This document shows positions 17,850 to 26,760 of a DNA stretch of 64,000 bases, piece by piece. The stretch's first letter is position 1. Each line of letters opens with the position of its first letter. This DNA comes from Nocardia brevicatena NBRC 12119 (GTDB lineage: Bacteria > Actinomycetota > Actinomycetes > Mycobacteriales > Mycobacteriaceae). The notes beneath the pieces were generated by a model. The model ran no database searches and had not been told where the DNA came from. It saw only the letters and a program-made list of their open reading frames with translations. Location of the stretch: the NCBI RefSeq assembly GCF_000308495.1, contig NZ_BAFU01000070.1, forward strand, positions 248,001 to 312,000. The letters run 5' to 3'. A program made the position numbers and the translations under genes.

Positions 17850-18730
17850 GCACAGCATCGCGCAGCGATTCCGTGAGGGGTCGCGGCCGGGAGACGGGTG
17901 GGCGCGACGAAGGCTACTTCCGCGGCAAGGTCTGCGTGATCACCGGAGCAGGTTCCGGTATCGGTCGCGCGCTCGCGGAGAACCTGGCCCGGCGCGGCGC
18001 CGAACTTGCGCTGTCCGATATTGATACCGACGGCCTGGCCGAAACCGTACAACGCTGCGAGCGGCTGGGCGCGCAGGTGAAATCGGATCGGCTCGACGTG
18101 GCGGAACGGGAATCGGTCCTGCTCTACGCCGAGGCGGTGAAAGAGCATTTCGGTGTGGTGCACCAGGTCTACAACAACGCCGGTATCGCCCATCACGGTG
18201 AAGTCGTCAAAACCGATTTCAAGGACATCGAACGGATCATGGACGTCGACTTCTGGGGTGTCGTCAACGGCACCAAGGCGTTCCTGCCGTATCTGATCGA
18301 ATCCGGTGACGGGCACGTGGTGAACGTATCCAGCCTGTTCGGGCTGATCGCCGTGCCCGGGCAGAGCGCCTACAACTCGGCCAAATTCGCGGTCCGCGGT
18401 TTCACCGAGGCGCTGCGCCAGGAAATGATCGTCGCCCGCCATCCCGTGCGGGTCACCTGTGTACACCCCGGCGGTATCAAGACCGCGGTCGCGCGCAACG
18501 CCACTTACGTCGAGGGCATCGACGCGAAGAACGCCGGCGCGATGTTCGACAGGTACCTGGCCATGCACAGTCCGGAGATGGCCGCGCAGACCATTGTCGA
18601 CGGGGTCCGCAAGGGCCGCGGGCGAATACTGATCGGCTGGGAGGCCAAACTACTCGACCTGTTCGTGCGGGTCGCGGCGTCGGGTTACCAGCGCATCGCG
18701 GCCAACGTCGAGCGGCGCTTTCTGCCCTGA
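17846..18730 (+). CDS. Short-chain dehydrogenase/reductase (SadH-like)
   Basis: A 294-residue SDR with the cofactor motif CVITGAGSGIGRALAENL, YNNAGIAHHGEVV, VVNVSSLFGLIAV and the catalytic YNSAKFAVRGF. It resembles the Rv3085/SadH-type enzymes of the mymA operon. The C-terminal extension (about 40 residues) is usual for this subgroup. Start ATG 17846 overlaps the monooxygenase stop. A likely role is interconverting the alcohol and ketone that the BVMO oxygenates; this is inference from gene order. Confidence 0.9.
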   Translation: MSTASRSDSVRGRGRETGGRDEGYFRGKVCVITGAGSGIGRALAENLARRGAELALSDIDTDGLAETVQRCERLGAQVKSDRLDVAERESVLLYAEAVKEHFGVVHQVYNNAGIAHHGEVVKTDFKDIERIMDVDFWGVVNGTKAFLPYLIESGDGHVVNVSSLFGLIAVPGQSAYNSAKFAVRGFTEALRQEMIVARHPVRVTCVHPGGIKTAVARNATYVEGIDAKNAGAMFDRYLAMHSPEMAAQTIVDGVRKGRGRILIGWEAKLLDLFVRVAASGYQRIAANVERRFLP

Positions 18731-18753
18731 TCGGGCCCGGACCGGAAGATTCC

Positions 18754-19674
18754 ATGCACGACATCGCCATACCGCTGCCCGTTGTGCGCGCCGTACTCGG
18801 CCCGCTGTACCGGGTGGCCCTCCACAACCGCATGCCGTTTCCGCTGCAGCGGACCCTGATCGATATCGGCTCCCGGCTGCAGCCGGTTCCACCCGGCACC
18901 ACGGTGCGGCGGATGCGGCTGGCCGGTCGGCCCGCCGAACGTCTCGGCTCCCCCGCCGCGGACGACCACCCCGCCGCCGTGCTCTACCTCCACGGCGGTG
19001 GATACGCGGTCGGCTCCCTGGCCACCCACCGTTCGCTGGCCGCCCGCCTGGCTCGGGATACCGGCAGCCCGGTCTACACGCTCGACTACCGGCCGGCCCC
19101 CGAGCACCCCTTCCCTGCGGCCCTCGAGGATGCCGAGGCCGCGTTCCTGGAACTGGTCGAGCGGCACGACTACCACCCCGAGCGCATCGCCATCGCGGGC
19201 GATTCGGCCGGCGGCGGACTGGCACTGGCCACCGCTCAGCGCCTGATCGCCCGCCACGGTCACACCCCGGCGGCCCTCGGACTGATCGCCCCGTGGGTCG
19301 ATCCGAACCACGTCCCGGAGCGGGAGCGGGATCTGGTGGTCGGCACACTGTGGTCGCGCGCCTGCGCCGCCGCCTACCTGGGCGACGGCGACTGCACCGA
19401 TCCCGGCTACGCGCCGCTGCGCGGCATCCTCCCCGGCCTGCCGCCGACCTGTATCCAGGTCGACACCGGCGAACTGCTGCACTCGCAGTGCGTCGAACTC
19501 GCCGGGGCGCTGCGGGCGGCCGGGGTGAGTGTCCGGTTCACCGAGACCCACGGGCTGTGGCATGTGGCCCAGCTCCAGGCCGCCCTGGTCCGGCCCGCCG
19601 CCGCGGCATTGTCCGAATTGGCCGAATTTCTCCGAGAAGGTCTGCGTCCCGCGCCGCTGCGCGACATAGGATGA
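18754..19674 (+). CDS. Alpha/beta-hydrolase esterase of the HSL (LipR-like) family
   Basis: A 306-residue hormone-sensitive-lipase family esterase. It has the oxyanion motif LYLHGGGYAVGS, the nucleophile elbow AIAGDSAGGGLALAT, an acid residue in VDTGELLHSQ and the catalytic His in HGLWHVAQL. Such enzymes hydrolyse short acyl esters or the ester produced by a Baeyer-Villiger oxidation, which fits a BVMO-SDR-hydrolase pathway. It begins 23 nt after the SDR stop and is probably co-transcribed. ATG 18754 is preceded by GGAAG. Confidence 0.92.
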   Translation: MHDIAIPLPVVRAVLGPLYRVALHNRMPFPLQRTLIDIGSRLQPVPPGTTVRRMRLAGRPAERLGSPAADDHPAAVLYLHGGGYAVGSLATHRSLAARLARDTGSPVYTLDYRPAPEHPFPAALEDAEAAFLELVERHDYHPERIAIAGDSAGGGLALATAQRLIARHGHTPAALGLIAPWVDPNHVPERERDLVVGTLWSRACAAAYLGDGDCTDPGYAPLRGILPGLPPTCIQVDTGELLHSQCVELAGALRAAGVSVRFTETHGLWHVAQLQAALVRPAAAALSELAEFLREGLRPAPLRDIG

Positions 19675-19793
19675 GTTGATCGGGTCTGTTTCCGCCGGCT
19701 ACCGCGTCGACCGGGCTTTTTGTCGACGGGGTCGGGCCCATCGGCCGCACGCGGTGGCGTACATTACCGACGAGTTGACTACGTGGAAGGGCC

Positions 19794-21590
19794 ATGATGC
19801 GAGAGTTCGAAGCTCCGGCTTCCTACACCATCCCGGATGACGCCAACAATTCCGACAGCGTCTTCCGCCACGCCCAGGAATCACCGAACGCGGTGCTGTT
19901 CAATGTGCCCACCGGCAGCGGCACCTGGCGGGATGTGACGGCAACGGAGTTCGCTCGCACTGTCACCGATGTCGCCAAGGGTTTCATCGCCTCCGGAATC
20001 GAACTGGGCGACCGCGTGGCCATCATGGCTCCGACCCGCTACGAGTGGGCCGTCCTCGACTTCGCGATCTGGGCCGCCGGCGGCTGCACCGTCGCCATCT
20101 ACGACAGTTCGGCCGCCGAACAGGCCAAGTGGATTCTGCAGGACTCCGGGACCAAACTGCTGATCCTCGACAACGACAAACACCGGAAGGTGATCGACGA
20201 GATCACCCCCGGCGACCTGCCCGACCTGCGGGAGCGGCTGCAGATCGATCAGGGCGCGGTCGACGACCTCATCGCGCGAGGTAAGGATCTGGACGACGAG
20301 CAGGTGCACAACCGGCGCAAGCAGGTCAACGCCGCCTCCCCGGCCACCCTGATCTACACCTCCGGAACCACCGGGCGGCCCAAGGGTGTCATGCTCACCC
20401 ATGCCAACCTCTACGCCGAATCGCGTTCCGACCGGATCGCGCTGGGCCGGTACGTGGCGCCGGGCAAGAAGACGCTGATGTTCCTGCCGATGGCGCACGT
20501 CTTCGCCCGCGCCGTCGCCCTGGCCGCCTTCGACGCCGAGGTCACCGTCGCGCACACCTCGGACTGGTCCACCCTGGTGGAACAGTTCGCTCACCACAGG
20601 CCCAACTTCGTGCTCTCGGTGCCGCGGGTGTTCGAGAAGGTATACAACGGCGCCAGGCAGAAAGCGCAAGACGAGGGTAGGGGCAAAATCTTCGACGCGG
20701 CCGCCGATACCGCGATCGCCTACAGCGAGGCCCTCGAAACCGGCGGGCCGGGTCTGATCCTGAAGACCAAGCACGCGCTGTTCGACAAACTGGTCTACGG
20801 CAAACTGCGCGCCGCGCTCGGCGGCAACTGCGAGGCCGCGGTGTCCGGTGGCGGCCCACTGGGCGCGCACCTGGGTCACTTCTTCCGCGGTGTCGGCGTA
20901 ACCATCTACGAGGGCTACGGCCTCACCGAGACCACCGCGGCCGTCTCGGTGAACACCCCCGAGCACATTCGCGTGGGCACCGTCGGCCGGCCGATCGAAG
21001 GGCATGCCGTCAAGATCGCCGAAGACGGCGAACTGCTGCTGCGCGGCTCGGTGGTGTTCGACGGTTACTGGGGCAATGCCGACGCCACGGAGGACGCGTT
21101 CGAGGACGGCTGGTTCAAGACCGGCGACCTGGCCACCCTCGACGCCGACGGGTTCATCACCATCACCGGCCGGAAGAAGGAAATCCTGGTCACCGCGGGC
21201 GGTAAGAACGTCTCGCCGACCCTGCTGGAGGATCCACTGCGGGCGCACCCCCTGATCGGCCAGGTCATGGTGGTAGGCGACGGGAAGCCGTTCATCGCCG
21301 CGCTGATCACCCTCGACCCGGAGGCGCTGCCGGGTTGGAAGGAACGCCATGAGGTGGCCGCCGACCTTCCGATGGAACAGCTGCTGGAGCACCCCGAACT
21401 CGTCGCCCAGATCGATGCCGCGGTCGCGGAGGCCAACAGGAGCGTCTCGCGCGCCGAGCAGATCAAGAAGGTCCGTATCCTCACCGTCGACTGGACCCAG
21501 GAGACCGGCGAACTCACCCCCAAGATGTCACTCAAGCGGGCGGTCGTCATGAAGAAGTACGGCGACGAGGTCGAAAAAATCTACAGCTGA
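19794..21590 (+). CDS. fadD15: Long-chain fatty-acid-CoA ligase (FadD15-like)
   Basis: A 598-residue ANL-superfamily adenylating enzyme. The P-loop-like motif is YTSGTTGRPKGVMLTH near residue 188, followed by the adenine-binding GYGLTETTAA, DGWFKTGDLATLD and the hinge TGRKKEILVTAGGKNVSP. It activates long-chain fatty acids with ATP and CoA. Length and motifs match FadD15-type ligases. ATG 19794 follows GGAAGG; ATG 19797 is equally possible. It lies 119 bp after the esterase, so it may have its own promoter. Confidence 0.92.
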   Translation: MMREFEAPASYTIPDDANNSDSVFRHAQESPNAVLFNVPTGSGTWRDVTATEFARTVTDVAKGFIASGIELGDRVAIMAPTRYEWAVLDFAIWAAGGCTVAIYDSSAAEQAKWILQDSGTKLLILDNDKHRKVIDEITPGDLPDLRERLQIDQGAVDDLIARGKDLDDEQVHNRRKQVNAASPATLIYTSGTTGRPKGVMLTHANLYAESRSDRIALGRYVAPGKKTLMFLPMAHVFARAVALAAFDAEVTVAHTSDWSTLVEQFAHHRPNFVLSVPRVFEKVYNGARQKAQDEGRGKIFDAAADTAIAYSEALETGGPGLILKTKHALFDKLVYGKLRAALGGNCEAAVSGGGPLGAHLGHFFRGVGVTIYEGYGLTETTAAVSVNTPEHIRVGTVGRPIEGHAVKIAEDGELLLRGSVVFDGYWGNADATEDAFEDGWFKTGDLATLDADGFITITGRKKEILVTAGGKNVSPTLLEDPLRAHPLIGQVMVVGDGKPFIAALITLDPEALPGWKERHEVAADLPMEQLLEHPELVAQIDAAVAEANRSVSRAEQIKKVRILTVDWTQETGELTPKMSLKRAVVMKKYGDEVEKIYS

Positions 21591-21737
21591 TCCACTGTCC
21601 TCCGATACCGACGGGCGTCGGTGGCGACGATCCGCCATCGGCGCCCATATCGTTCCGAGACGAAAATCCGAACTCGAACCAAGGCAAGCGGCCATCGACG
21701 AACCCGGGGAGGTGGGACCCTGCCGAATCTCGAGGCT

Positions 21738-21890
21738 TTACCGAGCCAAAGTCTGCATGTACTGCTCGAATGCGCTCGGGCGAAACCCTTTGTCACGGGA
21801 GACCAACTCGTCGGTTGCCAATAGCCCTGGCATACCAGGCCAGATCGTTGATCCACAGGCTCGCATGCGCTCGGCATCCGGTATCGGGGG
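21738..21890 (-). pseudogene. Short C-terminal gene remnant
   Basis: In the 407-bp gap between the FadD and MFS genes, the minus strand encodes PDAERMRACGSTIWPGMPG, then LLATDELVSRDKGFRPS and AFEQYMQTLAR, and stops at TAA 21738-21740. It reads like the true C-terminal end of a protein but has an in-frame stop upstream near 21920 and no start. I do not recognise the family with confidence. Nothing else in 21591-21997 looks coding. Confidence 0.4.
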
Positions 21891-21997
21891 TGGCCTCGGC
21901 GATTGGATTCACGACATCGCCTCGTTCCGTAGCCGATAAACAGATCCTCATAGAGGAGGCCGAGACCCGCCGAACCGCGTGTCACCCGATCCGACCC

Positions 21998-23476
21998 CTA
22001 CGAGACCGTGAGCGACTCCTCTTTCCCCAACTCCACGGACGGGGCCGGACGAGCGGTGGTATGCCGGATGAACAGGGCCGAGGTGACCGCGCCTATCACC
22101 AGGATCAGGGCGGGCAGATAGGTGGAATCAGCGAGCGCCGAGCTGAACGCCTGCTGCACCGGTTCCGGAATCGGGCCGGTGCCCATCCCCTCGCCCGCCG
22201 GCACCTCGCCGAGGCCGTTGGCGCTCATCCGGCCGGCGACCAGCGCGCTGATGGCGGCACTGCCCAATACCGACCCCACCTGCCGGGTGGTGTTGTAGAC
22301 ACCGGCACCCGCGCCCGCCTGTCGGACCGGCAGGTTATGCGTGGCGGTGGTCGCCAGCGGGCCCCAGATACAGGCGTTCGCCAACCCGGCCACCACCGAA
22401 GCGGCCAGGAATGCCGCGATCGAGGAGTGCGAATCGCTCATCAACAGCGCGAACCACATCACCGACAGTGCGAACAAGGTGAAGCCGACGGTGGGGATGA
22501 TCCGGGGATGCCGCCGCCCCACGAACCTGCCGACCAGCGGCGCGCTGAACGCGGTGACGATTGCCATGGGAGCGAAAACCAGTGCGGATTCGGTGGGTGA
22601 CATTTCCCGCACGGACTGCAGATAGAAGTAGGTCGGCACCATGAGGGCGGTGGTCGCCGCCGCCATGGACGCGATGGCCAGATTCGACAGGGCGAAATTA
22701 CGGTCGCGGAACAGTCCCAGCGGTACCAGCGGCTCGCCGACCCCGCGCGCCTGGTAGAGCACGAACACCGCGAGCACCAGCAGTCCCGCTCCGATCAGCA
22801 ACCAGATCCGGGCCGACCAGTCATAGCTGTTGCCCTCCTGGATACCGAACACCAGGCCGAACATGCCCAGCGCGCTGAGTACCACGCCGGGGATGTCGAA
22901 CTTGTGCGACTGGGTGGGCAGGGACGGGACCAGCCAGAAGGCCAGCGCGAACGCGACGATACCGACCGGGACGTTGACGATGAAGATCCACTCCCATCCC
23001 AGACCGTCCACCAGGAAACCACCCAGCAGCGGGCCGACCAGCGTCGCCAGACCGGCCACCCCGCCCCACAGACCCATCGCCGCGCCGCGGCGGTCCGGCG
23101 GGAAGGTACGGGTGATCACCGCCATGGTCTGCGGGGTCATGAGCGCGGCGCCGAGCCCCTGGACGGCCCGCGCGGTGATCAGCATGCCGATGGTGCCGGA
23201 CAACCCGCACCACAGCGAGGCGGTGGTGAAGACGGTCAGGCCGAGCAGGTAGATGTTCTTCGGCCCGAAGCGGTCGCCGAGCCGGCCGGTGATCAGCAGC
23301 GGCACCGCATAGGCGAGCAGGTAGGCGCTGGTGACCCAGACGACCTGCGGGATATCGGCGTGCAGACTTCGCATGATGGCCGGATTGGCGACGGCCACGA
23401 TCGTCATGTCCAGCAGAATCATGAAGAAACCGACGACCAGCGCCGATAACGCGAGCCATGGGTTACGGGTGGGCAT
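21998..23476 (-). CDS. DHA2-family MFS drug/proton antiporter (14 TMS)
   Basis: A 492-residue major facilitator of the EmrB/QacA class. Motif D1 is LDMTIVAVANPAIM, motif A is LITGRLGDRFGPKN, and the antiporter motif C region reads LVGPLLGGFLVDGLGWEWIF. The hydrophobic pattern fits about 14 transmembrane helices. It exports cationic or amphipathic drugs in exchange for protons. Its upstream region (minus strand) contains one copy of a ~115-bp repeat shared with 26646-26760. ATG 23476 follows AGGAACGA. Confidence 0.93.
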   Translation of the reverse strand: MPTRNPWLALSALVVGFFMILLDMTIVAVANPAIMRSLHADIPQVVWVTSAYLLAYAVPLLITGRLGDRFGPKNIYLLGLTVFTTASLWCGLSGTIGMLITARAVQGLGAALMTPQTMAVITRTFPPDRRGAAMGLWGGVAGLATLVGPLLGGFLVDGLGWEWIFIVNVPVGIVAFALAFWLVPSLPTQSHKFDIPGVVLSALGMFGLVFGIQEGNSYDWSARIWLLIGAGLLVLAVFVLYQARGVGEPLVPLGLFRDRNFALSNLAIASMAAATTALMVPTYFYLQSVREMSPTESALVFAPMAIVTAFSAPLVGRFVGRRHPRIIPTVGFTLFALSVMWFALLMSDSHSSIAAFLAASVVAGLANACIWGPLATTATHNLPVRQAGAGAGVYNTTRQVGSVLGSAAISALVAGRMSANGLGEVPAGEGMGTGPIPEPVQQAFSSALADSTYLPALILVIGAVTSALFIRHTTARPAPSVELGKEESLTVS

Positions 23477-23546
23477 ATTCGTTCCTACCTATCCGATCGG
23501 CACCGGGAGCGCCGTCACTGGTCGTCGGGTGCGGGTCGGATCACCG

Positions 23547-23661
23547 CCCGAGATCCGCCTGCCGGTTACCGGCCACGCTGCCGCAACAGACACTACCCAT
23601 GCCAACTGTCACATACCGCCCGTTATTTCGCCGAGCGAAGGTACGTTACAGCCCATGCGCG
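23547..23661 (-). repeat. ~115-bp imperfect direct repeat, copy 1
   Basis: Aligns in the same orientation with 26646-26760. The first 66 positions align without gaps and most are identical, followed by a 1-nt shift and another conserved block (TTAT/CTTC...CCGA.CGAAG). On the minus strand both copies begin with the end of a coding frame, AHGL-stop. Copy 1 carries only the tail of that frame. Confidence 0.65.
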
Positions 23662-23747
23662 GCCTGCCCGCCTCGTCCCGGCAGGCCGGAGCCGGCGTCG
23701 AATATGACGGTGGAGGATCTCCCTGCCGCCGGCATGCCGGGACACGG

Positions 23748-24884
23748 CTAGCAGTCCCCCCCATGGAGATGGGCTCGGTGCGCGTTCAGGTAGGCAGCGC
23801 GATCGAAGTAGGAGTTGGCGAGGGCATCGCCGTAGGCGATCAGTTCGGAGTGCATCGAACACCGTGGCCGGTATCGCTGCCGGAGCGACTGCTCCAACTC
23901 ACCGTCCTCGCACGCCTCGGTCAGGATCTCTGCCAGTACTGTCGCGTCCTCCATGGTGTAACTCATTCCCTGACCGGTCATCGGGTGCGGCGAGAACACG
24001 GCACTGCCGAGAAGAGCCACATTGCCACGGTGATTGGACATGCTGTAGTAGACGGACACAGGTGCGCGAACGAACTGATCCAGGTCCAGCAGCGCGAGCG
24101 CATCCTCGCTGTGCGTAACGAAGGTGGCCAACCGCGCGGACAGGTCGATGGCACGGTCACAGAACACCGGTGCGTCCAGATCCTTCGGGACGCCGACGAA
24201 CACTCTGGCCAGTTCGGTGGTCACCGGATAGAAGTAGGCGAACCAGCCACTCGAATCGAAATAGAGCCGGTTTCGCGCGACGACGCTGGGCGTGACCGGC
24301 ACCGTGGTCATCCGCAGAAGGTGGCCGTGGCTGCTGGTAACCCGGGGTGCCGCGACGAAATCGCACAGTGGTGAGGGGGAACCGCCGGAATCGACGAACA
24401 CGCGCGCTCGCACCACGGTGCCGTTGTCCAACGCCGCCTCGGTCACCCCGGAATCCGCGACGTGCACATCGACCATCCGCCTGCCGAAGCAGATGTCGAC
24501 ATTCGGCAGCTCGCCACATGCCGCGAGGATGGTGCCCACCGTCTTGGAGTACGGGACGGCCAGGAAGTAGCCGATCCCGGTGTGCTCGGCGAAGTCATAG
24601 GAGAACAGCAGGGAACCGTCATGGTGGAAGTCGATGACCTTGCGCTTCAACGCCTTCCGTAGCACAAGTCCGTCGAGCAGACCGTGTTCGGCGAGGATGC
24701 GGATGCCGCGCGGCTTGAGGATGTCGGCGCCGCGTGAGGGTATGTCGGGCCGGGATTCGACCACCAGCACGCGATGACCCTTGCGGCCCAGGAGCAACGC
24801 CAGCAGCGCACCGCCCACCCCGGCACCGAGGATGACGCAGTCCACATCCAGCGGGACCGTTACCTCGGTCCGCGCGCCGGTCAT
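23748..24884 (-). CDS. FAD-dependent oxidoreductase (UbiH/squalene-monooxygenase-like)
   Basis: A 378-residue flavoprotein with the dinucleotide motif CVILGAGVGGALLALLLGRKGHR and Glu/Ser end of beta-2, plus the second FAD motif FSPHPMTGQGMSYTMEDA. The second motif replaces the usual GDAAH with GSAVFSPH. The group includes aromatic and polyprenyl hydroxylases and geranylgeranyl-type reductases. The ATG at 24884 overlaps the stop of the VAO-like gene (ATGA), so the two flavoenzymes are co-translated and probably act in one pathway. Substrate unknown. Confidence 0.85.
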   Translation of the reverse strand: MTGARTEVTVPLDVDCVILGAGVGGALLALLLGRKGHRVLVVESRPDIPSRGADILKPRGIRILAEHGLLDGLVLRKALKRKVIDFHHDGSLLFSYDFAEHTGIGYFLAVPYSKTVGTILAACGELPNVDICFGRRMVDVHVADSGVTEAALDNGTVVRARVFVDSGGSPSPLCDFVAAPRVTSSHGHLLRMTTVPVTPSVVARNRLYFDSSGWFAYFYPVTTELARVFVGVPKDLDAPVFCDRAIDLSARLATFVTHSEDALALLDLDQFVRAPVSVYYSMSNHRGNVALLGSAVFSPHPMTGQGMSYTMEDATVLAEILTEACEDGELEQSLRQRYRPRCSMHSELIAYGDALANSYFDRAAYLNAHRAHLHGGDC

Positions 24885-26305
24885 CGGTTCGCTGCCAAGA
24901 ATCGACCCGGTGCGATGATCGCGGCCGGATCATAGGCGCGTTTCAGCACATGTAGTGGCGTGTCCTGGTAGTCGGCCGACCGATCGGCCAATTCCCACGG
25001 CTCATGGTCGATATTGGAGCGATATGGCGGGAAGCCCGCACGCAGAAACGACTTACGCGCCGCCCGGCGCAACTCGTGTGCCCGCTCGATACCATCGGAG
25101 TCCCGCACGAACGGGATCTGCGCGACCATATTGGTGGAGTGCTGCGAAATCACATTGAACTCGAGCATTCCCGCCGTGCCGTACCGCTCGGCCTCGGCTT
25201 CGAAGAGTTCGACCGCCTTGCCCAAAGAGTCCTGCCCGAATGGCACCACGGGCAGGAACATCAGCCAACCGACCGGCGACCGGTCGACCTGTGAGCAGGA
25301 GTCGACGCCCATTCCACGCTGAATATTCGCGCATGACGGAATCCCGCGGGCGAACAGCGTGCGGGGGTACAGCGGGTCGTCGGCAGGCGTGTCCGAAGTG
25401 TCCAGTGCTCGGTAGGAGAGGAGCCCACGGACACGGGAGAATATCTCGCGGATGTTGTTCTCGGCGAGCTCGACGGCCGCGTGCGAGCCGAGCAGGGGCA
25501 CCTGGACCGTGACGGCGTCGAGGTCGGCGGTTTCGGGGACCGCGGTGCGACCGGCCTCGGGAACCACGAAAAGCTCCTTCAAGCGCAGCATCCCGTCGGT
25601 CGCGATCCGCGTTCGGCCGACCCGGATCACCGCCTCGATCGCCTCGGTGAGGGCGGTCTTGGCGAAGGTGGCGTGCACCAGGGTGATCGCCGGGGGGCGC
25701 GGGACGAGACCGATCGCCATCGCGGTGATCACACCGAGATTGCTCTGCACGAAGGCACGAGTAAGATCCGGCCCCGCCACCGCACCCGGTCGCCGACCGT
25801 TGCGGTCCAGACCGCCGGTGGTCATGACCTCACCGGAACCGAGCACAACTTCGAGCCCGAGGAGATCATCGAGCCGCGGGCGTATCGTACCGTCGCCACG
25901 CTCGAGTGTGTTCCCGACAATGCCGGCGTCCGCGCAGCCGGCGGTCACGTTCAGCATCCACGGTGTGTCGACGAGCAATTCGGCGAGTTGTCGCTGGGTC
26001 ACGCCCGGCTCGACCACGGCATAGCCGAGATCCAGGTCCAGCGTCCGGACAGTGGTCATCCGGCTCAGGTCGAGGACCTCGCAGCCGTCGACCACCGGAA
26101 AGCGTGAACCCATTCCCCAATTCCGGCCGGTGCTCAGCGGATACACCGGGATTCCCGCACGCGCCGCCGATATCACCCTCTGCCGCACCTCTTCGGTGCA
26201 GGCCGGAAAGTACGTCCCACAGATTTCCCGTGCCCGATGCTCACCCAGGTCCACTGGTCCGATTTCTCGCGTATGCCGGTGCGAGGCCGGATGCCCGGCG
26301 GTCAT
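24881..26305 (-). CDS. VAO/PCMH-family FAD oxidoreductase (4-cresol dehydrogenase-like)
   Basis: A 474-residue protein of the vanillyl-alcohol oxidase superfamily. It has the FAD-binding PCMH segment YPLSTGRNWGMGSR, then VVEPGVTQRQLAELL and NTLERGDG, and a cap domain ending IIAPGRFLAANR. Relatives oxidise para-alkylphenols and aromatic alcohols. ATG 26305 is chosen because GGGGGAGG lies 6 nt upstream; the open frame extends further without family resemblance. It forms a coupled pair with the UbiH-like flavoenzyme downstream. Confidence 0.87.
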   Translation of the reverse strand: MTAGHPASHRHTREIGPVDLGEHRAREICGTYFPACTEEVRQRVISAARAGIPVYPLSTGRNWGMGSRFPVVDGCEVLDLSRMTTVRTLDLDLGYAVVEPGVTQRQLAELLVDTPWMLNVTAGCADAGIVGNTLERGDGTIRPRLDDLLGLEVVLGSGEVMTTGGLDRNGRRPGAVAGPDLTRAFVQSNLGVITAMAIGLVPRPPAITLVHATFAKTALTEAIEAVIRVGRTRIATDGMLRLKELFVVPEAGRTAVPETADLDAVTVQVPLLGSHAAVELAENNIREIFSRVRGLLSYRALDTSDTPADDPLYPRTLFARGIPSCANIQRGMGVDSCSQVDRSPVGWLMFLPVVPFGQDSLGKAVELFEAEAERYGTAGMLEFNVISQHSTNMVAQIPFVRDSDGIERAHELRRAARKSFLRAGFPPYRSNIDHEPWELADRSADYQDTPLHVLKRAYDPAAIIAPGRFLAANR

Positions 26306-26500
26306 CGCTGCCTCCCCCGGGACAACTCCCGATTTGCGGTCCCCGCGTGATATTGCGGTATCCATTGATGTTCCATGGCAGCGCCGACGGCGCCGAGGTA
26401 GAGAGAGGGCACGTTTCTGCCTGCGTTCTGATAGCGGTATTCGGTACTCGCTGAGTCGAGTCAGGGACACAATTCTGGCGACTGCACAGACAGAACAGCA

Positions 26501-26516
26501 GTAGGGAAAACCCTAC
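26501..26516. promoter_or_regulatory. Perfect palindrome GTAGGG-aaaa-CCCTAC
   Basis: Six-bp perfect arms around AAAA lie about 200 bp upstream of the VAO-like gene, in a 439-bp non-coding gap. It is a candidate operator. A second GTAG/CTAC palindrome lies 100 bp further upstream. Confidence 0.5.
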
Positions 26517-26615
26517 AATGGCAGACGAATCACCCTCCGATGCGCCGGGATTCGGGAGAATTTCACATATTCGGACAAATACGACCCGACAAGCGACCGC
26601 GCTATCGCTTTCAGC

Positions 26616-26635
26616 ACCGTAGCGAACTCTACGGT
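26616..26635. promoter_or_regulatory. Perfect palindrome ACCGTAG-n6-CTACGGT
   Basis: Seven-bp perfect arms around CGAACT in the same gap. It shares the GTAG/CTAC core with 26501-26516, although the spacing differs, and it may bind the same dimeric regulator. Confidence 0.5.
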
Positions 26636-26645
26636 TGAATCGTAG

Positions 26646-26760
26646 CCCGATATTCGCCTGCCGATCAACGGTCATACCGCCCCGGCAGACATCCGCCGTG
26701 CCAACCGACACGGACTTGTCCATTACTTCACCGAACGAAGGGCACTACAGACCGTGCGCG
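26646..26760 (-). repeat. ~115-bp imperfect direct repeat, copy 2
   Basis: Second copy of the repeat at 23547-23661. Here the coding tail is the natural C-terminus (DAHGL) of the OpuAC-like lipoprotein gene, so this copy is probably the original and copy 1 a duplicated end. Confidence 0.65.
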
